Assembly (NCBI GenBank): GCA_021731405.1
Contig: JAKFXN010000005.1
Location: 185,469 to 249,468 of the forward strand
Source of the DNA: Candidatus Parcubacteria bacterium
GTDB lineage: Bacteria > Patescibacteria > Paceibacteria > UBA9973 > UBA918
DNA: 64,000 nucleotides
Direction of reading: 5' to 3'
Numbering within the stretch: the first letter of the stretch is position 1; each line of letters begins with the position of its first letter. The position numbers were made by a program, and so were the translations under genes. The notes under the pieces were generated by a model, which was not told the origin of the DNA, made no database searches, and saw only the letters and a program-made list of their open reading frames with translations. This document shows, piece by piece, positions 50,983-59,149 of this stretch.

Positions 50983-53343
50983 ATGAGTTCGTACACCCTC
51001 GTTATTGTAGAGTCTCCAGCGAAAGCAAAGACTATTGAAAAATATCTCGGCAAAAACTATCGAGTGCTGTCCTCTATTGGGCATGTGCGCGACCTCCCAA
51101 AAAGTAATAAGGATGCGGTAGATATTGAAGCGGGCTTCATTCCCCGCTACATTATTTCACCTGGAAAAGGCAAGGTAATTGATGGGCTCAAGGCAGCAGC
51201 CAAAAAAGCGGATGAGGTGCTACTAGCGTCCGACCCGGACCGTGAAGGAGAAGCTATCGCTTGGCATGTGGCTGAGCTGATAAAAGATGTGAATCCAAAC
51301 CTAAAGCGAGTTGCCTTTAATGAAATTACTGAAGCGGCTGTCAAAGAAGCTATCGCTCATCCGCGCGACCTCGACATCAACCTTAAAGAAGCCCAAGAGG
51401 CACGTCGTGTACTTGATCGTTTGGTGGGTTACGACCTCTCAGGTTTGATCTGGAAAAAAGTCCGCTACGGTCTTTCTGCTGGGCGCGTACAATCTCCAGC
51501 TCTCCGTATTGTGATGGAGCGCGAGCGAGAAATCCGGGCGTTTATTCCTGAAGATTATTTTAACCTCACCGCTCATACCAAAGCCAAAGGAATGGAAATT
51601 CCATTTTTGTGTACGGAAGAACCGCGTGAAAAAACTGAAGCGGAGCGTATCAAAGCTGTTGGTGAAAAAGCCAGTTGGGTCATTACTGACCTCAAAGAAA
51701 CAGAGACCAAGCGCGTCCCACGCCCACCATTCACCACTTCAACTCTCCAACAAACTGCCTCGACTCGACTTGGCTTTTCGCCGTCTCGTACAATGGGTGC
51801 AGCTCAGAAACTCTACGAAGCAGGACACATCACCTACATGCGTACCGACAGTCCAAACTTGAGTGCTGTGGCGCAAAAACAAATCCTTGCTCTTTTGCAT
51901 GCAGACTTTGGCGAATCATACGTACAGCCACACACCTACAAGAGTAAGAGTAAGTCGGCTCAAGAGGCCCATGAGGCTGTACGACCAACCAACTTTGCCA
52001 AACGCTCTGTTGGTAGTACAGGAGACCAAAAAGCGCTCTATGAGCTTATTTGGCGACGTGCCGTGGCTTCACAAATGGCCGACGCTACTATTAAACGTTC
52101 AAAGCTCATCACTAATATCACGGACAGCAAAGAAGAGATTCCTGATTTTGCAGTTAATGGTTCACGAGTGGTATTTGATGGTTGGCTCAAAGTAGACACG
52201 CAGGCACGTGGCGAAGACACCGAAGTACCGAAGCTGGCTATCGGAGACGCAGTCACAATTCAAAGTGTCGCTATTGAAGCCAAGCAAACACAACCACCAA
52301 ATCGCTACACCGAAGCTGGTCTCATTAAAGAACTTGAGAAGCGTGGTATCGGACGACCATCTACCTACGCGTCTATCATGAAGACCATTACCGACCGCGG
52401 CTACGTACTCAAAGAAGGACGTACTCTTATTCCAACTGACACGGGTGATGTTGTGTCCTCTTTCTTAGAGAAACATTTCCTAGAGTACATTAGTGATACC
52501 TTCACCAGTGAAATGGAAGACAACCTTGACCAAATTGCTGAAGGTAATCGAACCTACCTCAAGACCTTAACCGAGTTCTACCTCCCGTTCCAAAAAGACG
52601 TCGCGAGTAAGGCAGACATTGAAAAGATTACTAACCTTGGACCAGGACCAAAACAATTCCCGTGCCCAGAGTGTGGTTCAGACATGATTATCAAACTTGG
52701 TCGTTCTGGCACCTTCCTTTCTTGTAACCGTTTCCCTGACTGCACCGGTGCTCGCATTATTGACGGTAGCGAGATGAAACCAGATGCTCCACTAGGCCAA
52801 GACCCTGAAACAAAACTTGATGTGTTTGTGCTTAATGGAAAGTTTGGTCCGTACGTACAGCTTGGTGAAACACCAGAAAAGGTAAAAGGTAAAAAACAAG
52901 CTGCTCCAAAGCGCGCCTCCCTACCAGCCGGCACTAAGCCAGAGGATGTGACTCTAGAAGCGGCACTCAAGTACCTCACGCTGCCTCGTGAGCTTGGACC
53001 ACACCCAAAAACAGCCGAACCTATCGTAGCTAATACCGGACAGTACGGTCCGTACCTCGCTCACGCAGGAGACTTCCGTTCACTTAAAGGGAAAGACGAC
53101 CCGTACACTATCACCTTCAAACGTGCGCTCGAGATTTATGCTGAACCAAAGCAAACACGCAAGGGCGAGAAGCTCCTTAAAGAACTTGGTATCAACCCAC
53201 TTACTCGAAAGATGGTAAACGTCTTTGAATCTAAGAGTGGACGCTACCTGAAAAAAGGCTTTAAGCGAATCAGTATTCCTGATGAAGTAAGTACTGAAGA
53301 TATCACAATCGAAGTAGCTATTGACCTTCTCAAACAAGGGTAG
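50983..53343 (+). CDS. topA: DNA topoisomerase I
   Basis: Type IA topoisomerase that relaxes negative supercoils. 786 residues. TOPRIM: E9 in VESPAKAK and D84-x-D86-x-E88 in SDPDREGEA. The catalytic tyrosine is Y285 in HITYMRTDS. One zinc ribbon remains (CPECGSD and CNRFPDC). Two to three Toprim-C repeats of the LNGKFGPYVQLG / NTGQYGPYLAHAG / SKSGRYLKKGFK type and KR-rich linkers follow it. This C-terminal form is common in cyanobacteria and CPR. It starts about 70 nt after dprA. Confidence 0.97.
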   Translation: MSSYTLVIVESPAKAKTIEKYLGKNYRVLSSIGHVRDLPKSNKDAVDIEAGFIPRYIISPGKGKVIDGLKAAAKKADEVLLASDPDREGEAIAWHVAELIKDVNPNLKRVAFNEITEAAVKEAIAHPRDLDINLKEAQEARRVLDRLVGYDLSGLIWKKVRYGLSAGRVQSPALRIVMEREREIRAFIPEDYFNLTAHTKAKGMEIPFLCTEEPREKTEAERIKAVGEKASWVITDLKETETKRVPRPPFTTSTLQQTASTRLGFSPSRTMGAAQKLYEAGHITYMRTDSPNLSAVAQKQILALLHADFGESYVQPHTYKSKSKSAQEAHEAVRPTNFAKRSVGSTGDQKALYELIWRRAVASQMADATIKRSKLITNITDSKEEIPDFAVNGSRVVFDGWLKVDTQARGEDTEVPKLAIGDAVTIQSVAIEAKQTQPPNRYTEAGLIKELEKRGIGRPSTYASIMKTITDRGYVLKEGRTLIPTDTGDVVSSFLEKHFLEYISDTFTSEMEDNLDQIAEGNRTYLKTLTEFYLPFQKDVASKADIEKITNLGPGPKQFPCPECGSDMIIKLGRSGTFLSCNRFPDCTGARIIDGSEMKPDAPLGQDPETKLDVFVLNGKFGPYVQLGETPEKVKGKKQAAPKRASLPAGTKPEDVTLEAALKYLTLPRELGPHPKTAEPIVANTGQYGPYLAHAGDFRSLKGKDDPYTITFKRALEIYAEPKQTRKGEKLLKELGINPLTRKMVNVFESKSGRYLKKGFKRISIPDEVSTEDITIEVAIDLLKQG

Positions 53344-53392
53344 TCTCTTTCTGCTCCCGAAGCTATTGCTTGTCATTTAGGCACGGTGCCTC

Positions 53393-53398
53393 TACAAT
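53393..53398 (+). promoter_or_regulatory. -10 element of relA (leaderless type)
   Basis: TACAAT ends 6 nt before ATG 53405, with only A residues between; no Shine-Dalgarno sequence. Confidence 0.6.
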
Positions 53399-53404
53399 AA
53401 AAAA

Positions 53405-54949
53405 ATGACTGCGCACGACATTATTGTCTTATTCGATAAACCTAGTGATGCAGATAAAGCATTAGTGGAGAAAGCTTTTGCCTTGGCTGAAAAAGCCCAT
53501 GCTGGGCACAAGCGTTATTCGGGAGAACCGTACCTCAATCACCTTACGGCGGTTGGCATGAAGCTGGCTGAGATGGGTATGGGTGCGCGCACCGTAGCGG
53601 CTGGTCTACTTCACGACGTCATCGAAGATACTGACATTACCGCTGAAATGGTACAAGAAGAATTTGGCGAAGAAGTCCTCTTTTTAGTCGAAGGGGTTAC
53701 TAAGCTTAGTTCAGTTAGATACTACGGTTCCGACCGACACAACGAAAGTCTCCGTAAACTTTTTATCGCCACCAGTCAGGATATTCGAGTCCTTATTATC
53801 AAGCTTGCAGACCGTCTGCATAACATGCAGACACTCGCTCATGTGCCCGCTGAAAAGCAACTTCGTATTGCGCGCGAGACACTGGAAATTTACGTTCCAG
53901 TTGCTCATCGTCTGGGAATGGGACGAATCCGCAAAGAGCTTGAGGACTTAGCCTTTCCTTATGTCTATCCAGAAGAATACGATCGAGTGACCGCCCTGCT
54001 TCAAGCAAAAGCCGGAAAATCAAACGAACTCCTCGAACGAGAGCGCAAAGTACTCCAAAAACGCTTGGCGGAAATTGGTCTCCTTGATTTTAAAACATCG
54101 TATCGAGTAAAGGGTCTGTATAGTCTCTTTCATAAACTAAAGCGAAAGGAATGGGATATTGGTATTGTGTATGACCTTCTCGCAATGCGAGTGGTGGTAC
54201 CTACTGTCGAAGATTGTTATCGCTCTTTGGGTATCATTCACAAGCTTTGGCGCCCACTACCAGGGCGAGTAAAGGACTACATTGCGTTTCCAAAACCAAA
54301 CGGTTACCAATCACTTCACACCACCGTTACCACCCCAAACGGCGTTATCTTGGAAATACAAATCCGTACCGAGCGCATGCATCACGAATCTGAATTTGGT
54401 GTGGCTTCACACATTAGCTACAAAGAACAAGTGATTGCTGGTAAACCAGTAGAAAATCCATCTCGGTTTGCTACTCTCATTCCTTCCCTCTTCCGTCCGT
54501 TTAATAAAGAAAAAGCGGCGACTGACGACATTAAAAAAAGTCGCGACTTTTCACACCGCGACAAAATTCCTCGCTGGATAGCCCAAATTGGGCAGACTCA
54601 CACCAAAGATAAGTCCACCACCGCTGAGTTCGTGGAAGATGCTCAGACCGACTTCTTCTCAAACCGCATTTTCGTATTTACCCCTGTTGGAGACGTTGTT
54701 GACCTTCCTGTGGGTGCCACACCAGTGGACTTTGCGTACGCCATTCACTCTGAAGTTGGTGACCATATTTTTGGTGTAAAGGTAAACAAAAAACTCGTCC
54801 AGCTTGATACCGAACTCAAAAATGGTGATATCGTGGAAATTGACACCCGCAAATCCTCACAACCAACCGCCAAGTGGCTCACTTTTGTAAAAACCTCACT
54901 TGCACGTAGACGGATTAAGTCTGCCCTTGAAGCACAGCAGCTTCCCTAA
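53405..54949 (+). CDS. rel: RelA/SpoT-family (p)ppGpp synthetase/hydrolase without ACT domain
   Basis: Bifunctional stringent-response enzyme. 514 residues versus ~720-740 in the long Rel family. The hydrolase HD domain is intact (H70-D71 in LLHDVIEDT, plus HKRYSGEPYLNHL). The synthetase domain has GYQSLHTT at 300-307 and the RTERMHHESEFG block. A TGS domain follows (RIFVFTPVGDVVDLPVGATP). Helical, zinc-finger and ACT regulatory domains are missing, so ribosome sensing may be reduced. The stop codon lies inside the bidirectional terminator shared with parB. Confidence 0.94.
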   Translation: MTAHDIIVLFDKPSDADKALVEKAFALAEKAHAGHKRYSGEPYLNHLTAVGMKLAEMGMGARTVAAGLLHDVIEDTDITAEMVQEEFGEEVLFLVEGVTKLSSVRYYGSDRHNESLRKLFIATSQDIRVLIIKLADRLHNMQTLAHVPAEKQLRIARETLEIYVPVAHRLGMGRIRKELEDLAFPYVYPEEYDRVTALLQAKAGKSNELLERERKVLQKRLAEIGLLDFKTSYRVKGLYSLFHKLKRKEWDIGIVYDLLAMRVVVPTVEDCYRSLGIIHKLWRPLPGRVKDYIAFPKPNGYQSLHTTVTTPNGVILEIQIRTERMHHESEFGVASHISYKEQVIAGKPVENPSRFATLIPSLFRPFNKEKAATDDIKKSRDFSHRDKIPRWIAQIGQTHTKDKSTTAEFVEDAQTDFFSNRIFVFTPVGDVVDLPVGATPVDFAYAIHSEVGDHIFGVKVNKKLVQLDTELKNGDIVEIDTRKSSQPTAKWLTFVKTSLARRRIKSALEAQQLP

Positions 54950-54986
54950 ACAAAAACCGCTCTTATAAAGAGCGGTTTTTGTTTAG
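54946..54986. terminator. Bidirectional terminator shared by relA and parB
   Basis: Perfect 19-bp arms (54946-54964 and 54968-54986) with a 3-nt loop, A-rich on the left and T-rich on the right. The TAA stop of relA (54947-54949) and the TAA stop of the convergent parB (54983-54985) are both part of the arms. Confidence 0.93.
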
Positions 54987-56212
54987 ACTGAGAAGTTTCT
55001 AATTGAATAGAGACCGCTGTCATCATCTTCTTTTGGTGGAGGTGGTATTGGAGTAGACACTTGAGGAACTACTGGCTCTGGCTTCACTTCACCTTGCGGG
55101 GTGTAGTGGTACATCTGCGGCATATGCTGCACTGGTGGTATTGGAGGAAGTGGCTCTTCTTCAACTACCTGCACCTCTTCTACCATAGGTACTGAGGGAC
55201 GCTCATATATCATCAAGTCGTCATTTTCTTCAGTCATGCTCACCAAGATATTTGGTTCACTTTCATTCTTGAGTATCGCTTCGTCGCTCTTGTCAGCTGG
55301 CTCAGCTCCGGCTGCGTCGTCCACTGCTTCAAGCGGAGTATGCTCAGTTAGTGTTCCAAAGGCAACTTCTGGGGAGGAGACTTTATGTTCTATCTTCATG
55401 CGTGAAAGCATTCCTTCCAGATCATCAACAGAGAAGTAATCAATGGTGAGTTTGCCACCAAAATCAGTTTTTTGAATCTGTACTCGAGTGCCGAGAGTCT
55501 CCATAAACTTCTTTTCAATTTCAATCAATTCAGCATCAAATTCGTCTGGGTTCTTTTTGCGCACCTTATCAGTCGCAATCTTTCGCACAATTCGCTCCAC
55601 TTCGCGCACTGAGAGCTTCTTAAGGAGTATCTCTCTAAAGACCACATCCTGCTCCTCAGGGCGGTCATTAAGCATGAGGAGTGTTCGTGCGTGTCCTTCT
55701 GTCATCTCTGCCTGCTTAAGCGCAGTAAGCATGTAGTCAGGAAGCGCCAGGAGGCGGATTGAGTTTGAAACATACTCGCGACTGCGACCCACTTTCTTTG
55801 CTACCTGTGTATGTGAAAGTCCAAACACGTCAGCCAGCTGCCTGAAGGCGAGCGCTCTATCAACAGCATTAAGATCTTCACGCTGGAGATTTTCGATAAT
55901 CGCTAGCTCAAGCTTCTCCTGTTCACTGTCATCACCCTCACGAATAATCACTGGCACTTGTGAAAGTCCAGCGAGTTTACTCGCACGCAGACGGCGCTCT
56001 CCCGCAATCAGTTCGTACTCGGTAAAAAACGTACCGTCTTCACGCTCAATTTCTTTTCTTGTAACCGTCAGTGGTTGCAAGATACCGTACATCCGAACCG
56101 ACTCACTCAACTCACGCAATTTTTGTTCATCAAACTCACGCCGTGGTTGAAACGGATTTGGAACAATTTTCTCAACCTCTACCCAAAATATTGAATCTCC
56201 CTGAAATGCCAT
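54983..56212 (-). CDS. parB: ParB-family chromosome partitioning protein
   Basis: CTP-dependent DNA clamp that loads at parS. 409 residues from ATG 56212. The N-terminal CTP-binding domain contains PNPFQPRREFDEQKLREL, GILQPL and GERRLRA (71-77). The helix-turn-helix is LSHTQVAKKVGRSREYVSNS. A Val/Pro/Glu-rich disordered C-terminus (about 300-400, with PPIPPVQHMPQMYHYTPQG) is longer than usual. No parA is next to it, and I did not find a convincing parS palindrome nearby. A TTG at 56227 is a weaker start. Confidence 0.93.
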   Translation of the reverse strand: MAFQGDSIFWVEVEKIVPNPFQPRREFDEQKLRELSESVRMYGILQPLTVTRKEIEREDGTFFTEYELIAGERRLRASKLAGLSQVPVIIREGDDSEQEKLELAIIENLQREDLNAVDRALAFRQLADVFGLSHTQVAKKVGRSREYVSNSIRLLALPDYMLTALKQAEMTEGHARTLLMLNDRPEEQDVVFREILLKKLSVREVERIVRKIATDKVRKKNPDEFDAELIEIEKKFMETLGTRVQIQKTDFGGKLTIDYFSVDDLEGMLSRMKIEHKVSSPEVAFGTLTEHTPLEAVDDAAGAEPADKSDEAILKNESEPNILVSMTEENDDLMIYERPSVPMVEEVQVVEEEPLPPIPPVQHMPQMYHYTPQGEVKPEPVVPQVSTPIPPPPKEDDDSGLYSIRNFSV

Positions 56213-56317
56213 AGAAAAAACTGCCAATAATTACCTCCACAAAGCTCCCGCTCTGTCTTCCTCCTATTCTAACACAAGGCTGGCTCTGCTCCTGTTTATA
56301 ACTTTTTGGTTTTCTGG

Positions 56318-56501
56318 TACACTCATTGACGCTCCTGCCAGACTAGCAAAACGGCACAGGCGCTGAATAAAATTGCCTCGGTGGCAGTGTGGAAGTAAAC
56401 GGCTTTACTTCTACACGAAACACGAATACAAAGATAGGCGATGCGAGTTTACGAGCCAGCCTATGATTAAACCGGAAAAGTATGGAGTTCGTTCCTAAAG
56501 T
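56318..56501 (+). ncRNA. Structured leader upstream of tRNA-Leu (possible ncRNA)
   Basis: A TACACT -10-like box at 56318-56323 could start a transcript of about 170 nt before tRNA-Leu. The region folds locally: TGCC-TCGG-TGGCA near 56373; GTGTGGAAGTAAA paired with TTTACTTCTACAC near 56388-56418; and a TAGGC...GCCTA stem near 56435-56464. No protein frame is convincing. It may be a processed leader or a small RNA; I do not recognise it. Confidence 0.35.
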
Positions 56502-56582
56502 GCTGGAGTGGTGGAATGGTATACACGTGCGACTCAAAATCGCATGCCGTAAGGCTTATGGGTTCAAGTCCCATCTCCAGCA
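56502..56582 (+). tRNA. tRNA-Leu (CAA)
   Basis: Class II tRNA with a long variable arm. Acceptor GCTGGAG/CTCCAGC, anticodon stem TGCGA/TCGCA with loop CTCAAAA (anticodon CAA), T-loop TTCAAGT, and discriminator A. CCA is not encoded. The acceptor stem continues outside the tRNA: AAGT before it can pair with CTTT and CGAAC after it, making an extended precursor stem. Confidence 0.95.
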
Positions 56583-56602
56583 CTTTGCGAACGAAATGTA
56601 AT

Positions 56603-56636
56603 ACAAAACCCCGACGCTTTTGCGTCGGGGTTTTGT
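56603..56636 (+). terminator. Terminator of tRNA-Leu
   Basis: Perfect 15-bp arms, ACAAAACCCCGACGC and its complement, with a TTTT loop. It works in both directions and also serves the convergent gene 56640-57614. Confidence 0.92.
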
Positions 56637-56639
56637 GGA

Positions 56640-57614
56640 TTAAGACACCTTTATCTGTTGCCGATGGAGCGAACCCCTCTTCCACATCACACTCTCGAGG
56701 TAGTAGTGACACATACAAATGAGGATCACGATAGTGTATCCAATAGCAATACCGTTGGTGGCAGTACGAGTAATGTAGGCAAAGGCAAAGGCTAGCAGAG
56801 GAGTCAAAATAAGGGTTGGGAGTGGAACACTTGAGAGAAGCCGATATACCACATTCTTTCGTCCATCTTTGTTACGATTGTGGTCGTGGTTGATATAAAA
56901 CGCAAAGGCGCTAACATCATGCACAAACCGAAAGGCTAGAATACCCAGGAAGATGTACCCCGAAAGCACGAAGAAGTAACTAATGAAGAATAAAAGCGAT
57001 ACTAAAAAGATATACAAACGCACTTCGGGAGCTGACTTCCACATTTTTAAAATCATGACAAAAAAGAGCGCCACAATGCCCACCAAAATGACTGGTGAAA
57101 TGAGTGGCTCAAGGAAATCTGGGAAAACGCTTGGGATAATAAAATAGATGTACACCACAGCTGTGGTGAAGAATGGCAAGAATGTCCATATGTGGTGTAG
57201 TAACCCAGGGCGCGCACCCAAGATAAGGGCAATACCAGTTTTTTGTTTGATACCGTGCCAGACGTCACTAATCAAAAAGAAGGCGATACCAAGTTCATAG
57301 TTCACAAACAGCAGTAGCGCAGTAGCAATAAGAAGCATCGGTAGATAAAAGAAAAGATGCTTTTTGTAGTAAGTTACATATTCCCCATCAAAAAAACTAA
57401 CGAGACTAGCAATAATATGCGGGAGGTTAAAGATAAAAATAAAGAGCGGAAGTAAAATAGCTTCAATGCCCATGTATGGCCTGAGCCATGAGTCGAAGTA
57501 AAACATGTCTGCCAGAGCGACAATAAGCAGTACCGGCAAAATGAGATACACATACAAAAAGAGTCTCTTCGGGATAGCTTGTATTTCTTTTTGGTGTGCC
57601 AAGGCTAAATCCAT
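56640..57614 (-). CDS. Polytopic membrane protein with conserved-looking His/Asp motifs
   Basis: 324 residues from ATG 57614, with about nine transmembrane helices. Histidine-containing segments lie at helix ends: FNLPHIIASLVSF, DVWHGIKQKTG, RFVHDVSAFAFYINHDHNRN and CHYYLESVMWKRGSLHRQ. The spacing suggests a metal-binding membrane enzyme (hydroxylase, desaturase or oxygenase fold), but it matches no family I can name. A TTG at 57632 lies 4 nt after a perfect TATAAT (minus strand) and may be the real leaderless start. Divergent from miaA. Confidence 0.65.
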   Translation of the reverse strand: MDLALAHQKEIQAIPKRLFLYVYLILPVLLIVALADMFYFDSWLRPYMGIEAILLPLFIFIFNLPHIIASLVSFFDGEYVTYYKKHLFFYLPMLLIATALLLFVNYELGIAFFLISDVWHGIKQKTGIALILGARPGLLHHIWTFLPFFTTAVVYIYFIIPSVFPDFLEPLISPVILVGIVALFFVMILKMWKSAPEVRLYIFLVSLLFFISYFFVLSGYIFLGILAFRFVHDVSAFAFYINHDHNRNKDGRKNVVYRLLSSVPLPTLILTPLLAFAFAYITRTATNGIAIGYTIVILICMCHYYLESVMWKRGSLHRQQIKVS

Positions 57615-57670
57615 TGATAGTAAGTTAATCAAAGCGATTATATCACTTTTTGCTATTAAAATATCTGTGC

Positions 57671-57676
57671 TATATT
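57671..57676 (+). promoter_or_regulatory. -10 element of miaA (leaderless type)
   Basis: TATATT ends 6 nt before ATG 57683 and shows that the in-frame ATG-less extension upstream is not translated. Confidence 0.55.
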
Positions 57677-57682
57677 CCCTTC

Positions 57683-58582
57683 ATGGCAAAGTCTAAAATC
57701 ATCGCGGTAGTGGGACCTACCGCTTCTGGAAAGACCGCTCTTTCAATTGAACTTGCTAAGCGCTTTAACGGCGAGGTTATTTCGGCTGATTCACGGCAAG
57801 TGTATCGTGGCCTTGATATTGGTTCTGGAAAAGTTACCGAGGAAGAGATGCAAGGTATTCCGCATCACCTTATAGATATAGCTGACATCTCCTACCGTTA
57901 CACTGGAGCTGATTTTGTGCGAGACGCCAAAGCAGCTATCAAGGACATTACTTCAAGGGGCAAAGTGCCTATTATTGCTGGTGGAACTTTTTTCTACCTT
58001 GATTTACTCCGTGGAAAAATAAACGCGGCTGAAGTAGAACCAAACCTTGAACTGCAGGCTGAGCTTGAAAAATTAACTACAGAGGAACTGTTTCAAAAAT
58101 TAACTCTCGCTGATAGCGCTCGGGCAGCTACCATTGAGCCAAGCAATCGTCGTCGCCTTATCCGGGCTCTGGAAATCATCGAGACACTAGGGTCTGTTCC
58201 CCCACCCACCACCACAGAAAGTGACTATGAGTGGCTTATCTTTGGAATTGATATTGATAAAGAAACTTTAAATGCTCGGATTGAGGAACGTATGCTTACA
58301 CGTCTTAAGGATGGTATGCGCGAGGAGGTAGAAAAATTACTTGAAGGCGGAGTGAGCGCTGAACGTCTAGTTGATTTTGGTCTAGAGTATCGTTTTTTGA
58401 CTCGTAACATTCAAAAAGAAATTCCGTACGAAGTAATGACAGAAAAATTGTTCACCAAAATAAAACAATTTGCTAAAAGGCAGAGAACTTGGCTCAAACG
58501 CGATACAGAAATTATCTGGAAACCATTTCCGGTCACTATTGAAAAGCTTGAACCTCAAGTAACAGCTTTTTTAGCAAATTGA
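57683..58582 (+). CDS. miaA: tRNA dimethylallyltransferase
   Basis: Adds the isopentenyl group to A37 of tRNAs that read UNN codons. 299 residues. P-loop GPTASGKT (11-18), the catalytic DSRQVYRGLDIGSGK block, the HLIDI motif and RRLIRALEI (tRNA contact) are all present. The C-terminal QFAKRQRTWLKRD is also conserved. tRNA-Trp and tRNA-Tyr, both MiaA substrates by their A37 (loops TTCCAAA and CTGTAAA), and tRNA-Leu CAA lie within 3 kb. Confidence 0.96.
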   Translation: MAKSKIIAVVGPTASGKTALSIELAKRFNGEVISADSRQVYRGLDIGSGKVTEEEMQGIPHHLIDIADISYRYTGADFVRDAKAAIKDITSRGKVPIIAGGTFFYLDLLRGKINAAEVEPNLELQAELEKLTTEELFQKLTLADSARAATIEPSNRRRLIRALEIIETLGSVPPPTTTESDYEWLIFGIDIDKETLNARIEERMLTRLKDGMREEVEKLLEGGVSAERLVDFGLEYRFLTRNIQKEIPYEVMTEKLFTKIKQFAKRQRTWLKRDTEIIWKPFPVTIEKLEPQVTAFLAN

Positions 58583-58602
58583 ATCTAGCCACAGAAATAA
58601 AG

Positions 58603-58631
58603 TTGACCAGACCCCTCCTTTCCCCTAATAT
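58603..58631 (+). promoter_or_regulatory. sigma70-type promoter of tRNA-Trp
   Basis: TTGACC (58603-58608) and TAATAT (58626-58631) have 17-bp spacing, followed by a small GTATCA-AAAC-TGATAC hairpin in the precursor just before the tRNA. Confidence 0.7.
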
Positions 58632-58659
58632 TACCCCCAAGTATCAAAACTGATACCAA

Positions 58660-58733
58660 GGGCCTATAGTTCAGTGGTAGAATGCCGGTTTCCAAAACCG
58701 TTGACCGGGGTTCGAATCCTCGTGGGCCCGCCA
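58660..58733 (+). tRNA. tRNA-Trp (CCA)
   Basis: Acceptor GGGCCTA/TGGGCCC (one G-U pair), anticodon loop TTCCAAA (anticodon CCA), T-arm CGGGG-TTCGAAT-CCTCG, discriminator G and encoded CCA. The outermost anticodon-stem pair is a C-U mismatch. Inverted pieces of its 3' end occur downstream (see 58781-59149). Confidence 0.93.
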
Positions 58734-58736
58734 AGA

Positions 58737-58780
58737 TAAAACAAAAAGAACCATGCAATTGCATGGTTCTTTTTGTTTTA
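58737..58780 (+). terminator. Perfect 22-bp palindrome/terminator after tRNA-Trp
   Basis: Two perfect 22-nt arms with no spacer (58737-58758 and 58759-58780), A-rich at the start and ending in TTTTTGTTTTA. It should terminate in both directions and can extrude as a cruciform in DNA. Confidence 0.88.
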
Positions 58781-59149
58781 GTTTCTGACCAATGTCAGAA
58801 ACGTATCTTGGCGGGAGCCGCAGCGATGTCTTCTTTTTCTCCGAAAAAAGAAGACCGCGAGGCGGGGTCGAGAGTACTTACTAGAATTGGAGTCGGAGAC
58901 GAACAATTATAGTTAGTAACTCGTGACCGCTGCGGGCCCAGGCATGCAAACTGCTTTGCCTGCGTCGAGGATTCGCACCACCAGAGTATTTCCATTTTTA
59001 TAGTCGCTGCACTCCTTAAAAATTAGGTTAAGACCTTGAGTTTATCGCACGAGCGTTAGCGAAGTACGATACGAAAGGTGTACCGTTCCCGTAGGGAAAG
59101 AAATTCCTCATAGGTCTAAGATTATACTTAGTAGCTCGCAGCCTCAAAA
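58781..59149. other. Structured non-coding stretch with inverted pieces of tRNA-Trp
   Basis: No convincing protein gene in about 370 nt. A perfect 9-bp hairpin (58781-58802) comes first. Three segments complementary to the tRNA-Trp 3' end then follow in mirrored order: 58804-58815 (12 of 12 against 58727-58738), 58934-58940 (7 of 7 against 58723-58729) and 58966-58979 (13 of 14 against 58709-58722). The first gap is closed by CCGCAGCG (58818-58825) and CGCTGCGG (58928-58935). A minus-strand TATAAT near 59124-59129 could drive an RNA across the region. It resembles no RNA family I know. Confidence 0.6.

Noticed and set aside
58795..58995. 66-codon minus-strand frame in the region after tRNA-Trp
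   Set aside because: It reads through the inverted tRNA pieces and hairpins, shows no protein features, and the structure of the DNA explains the sequence better.
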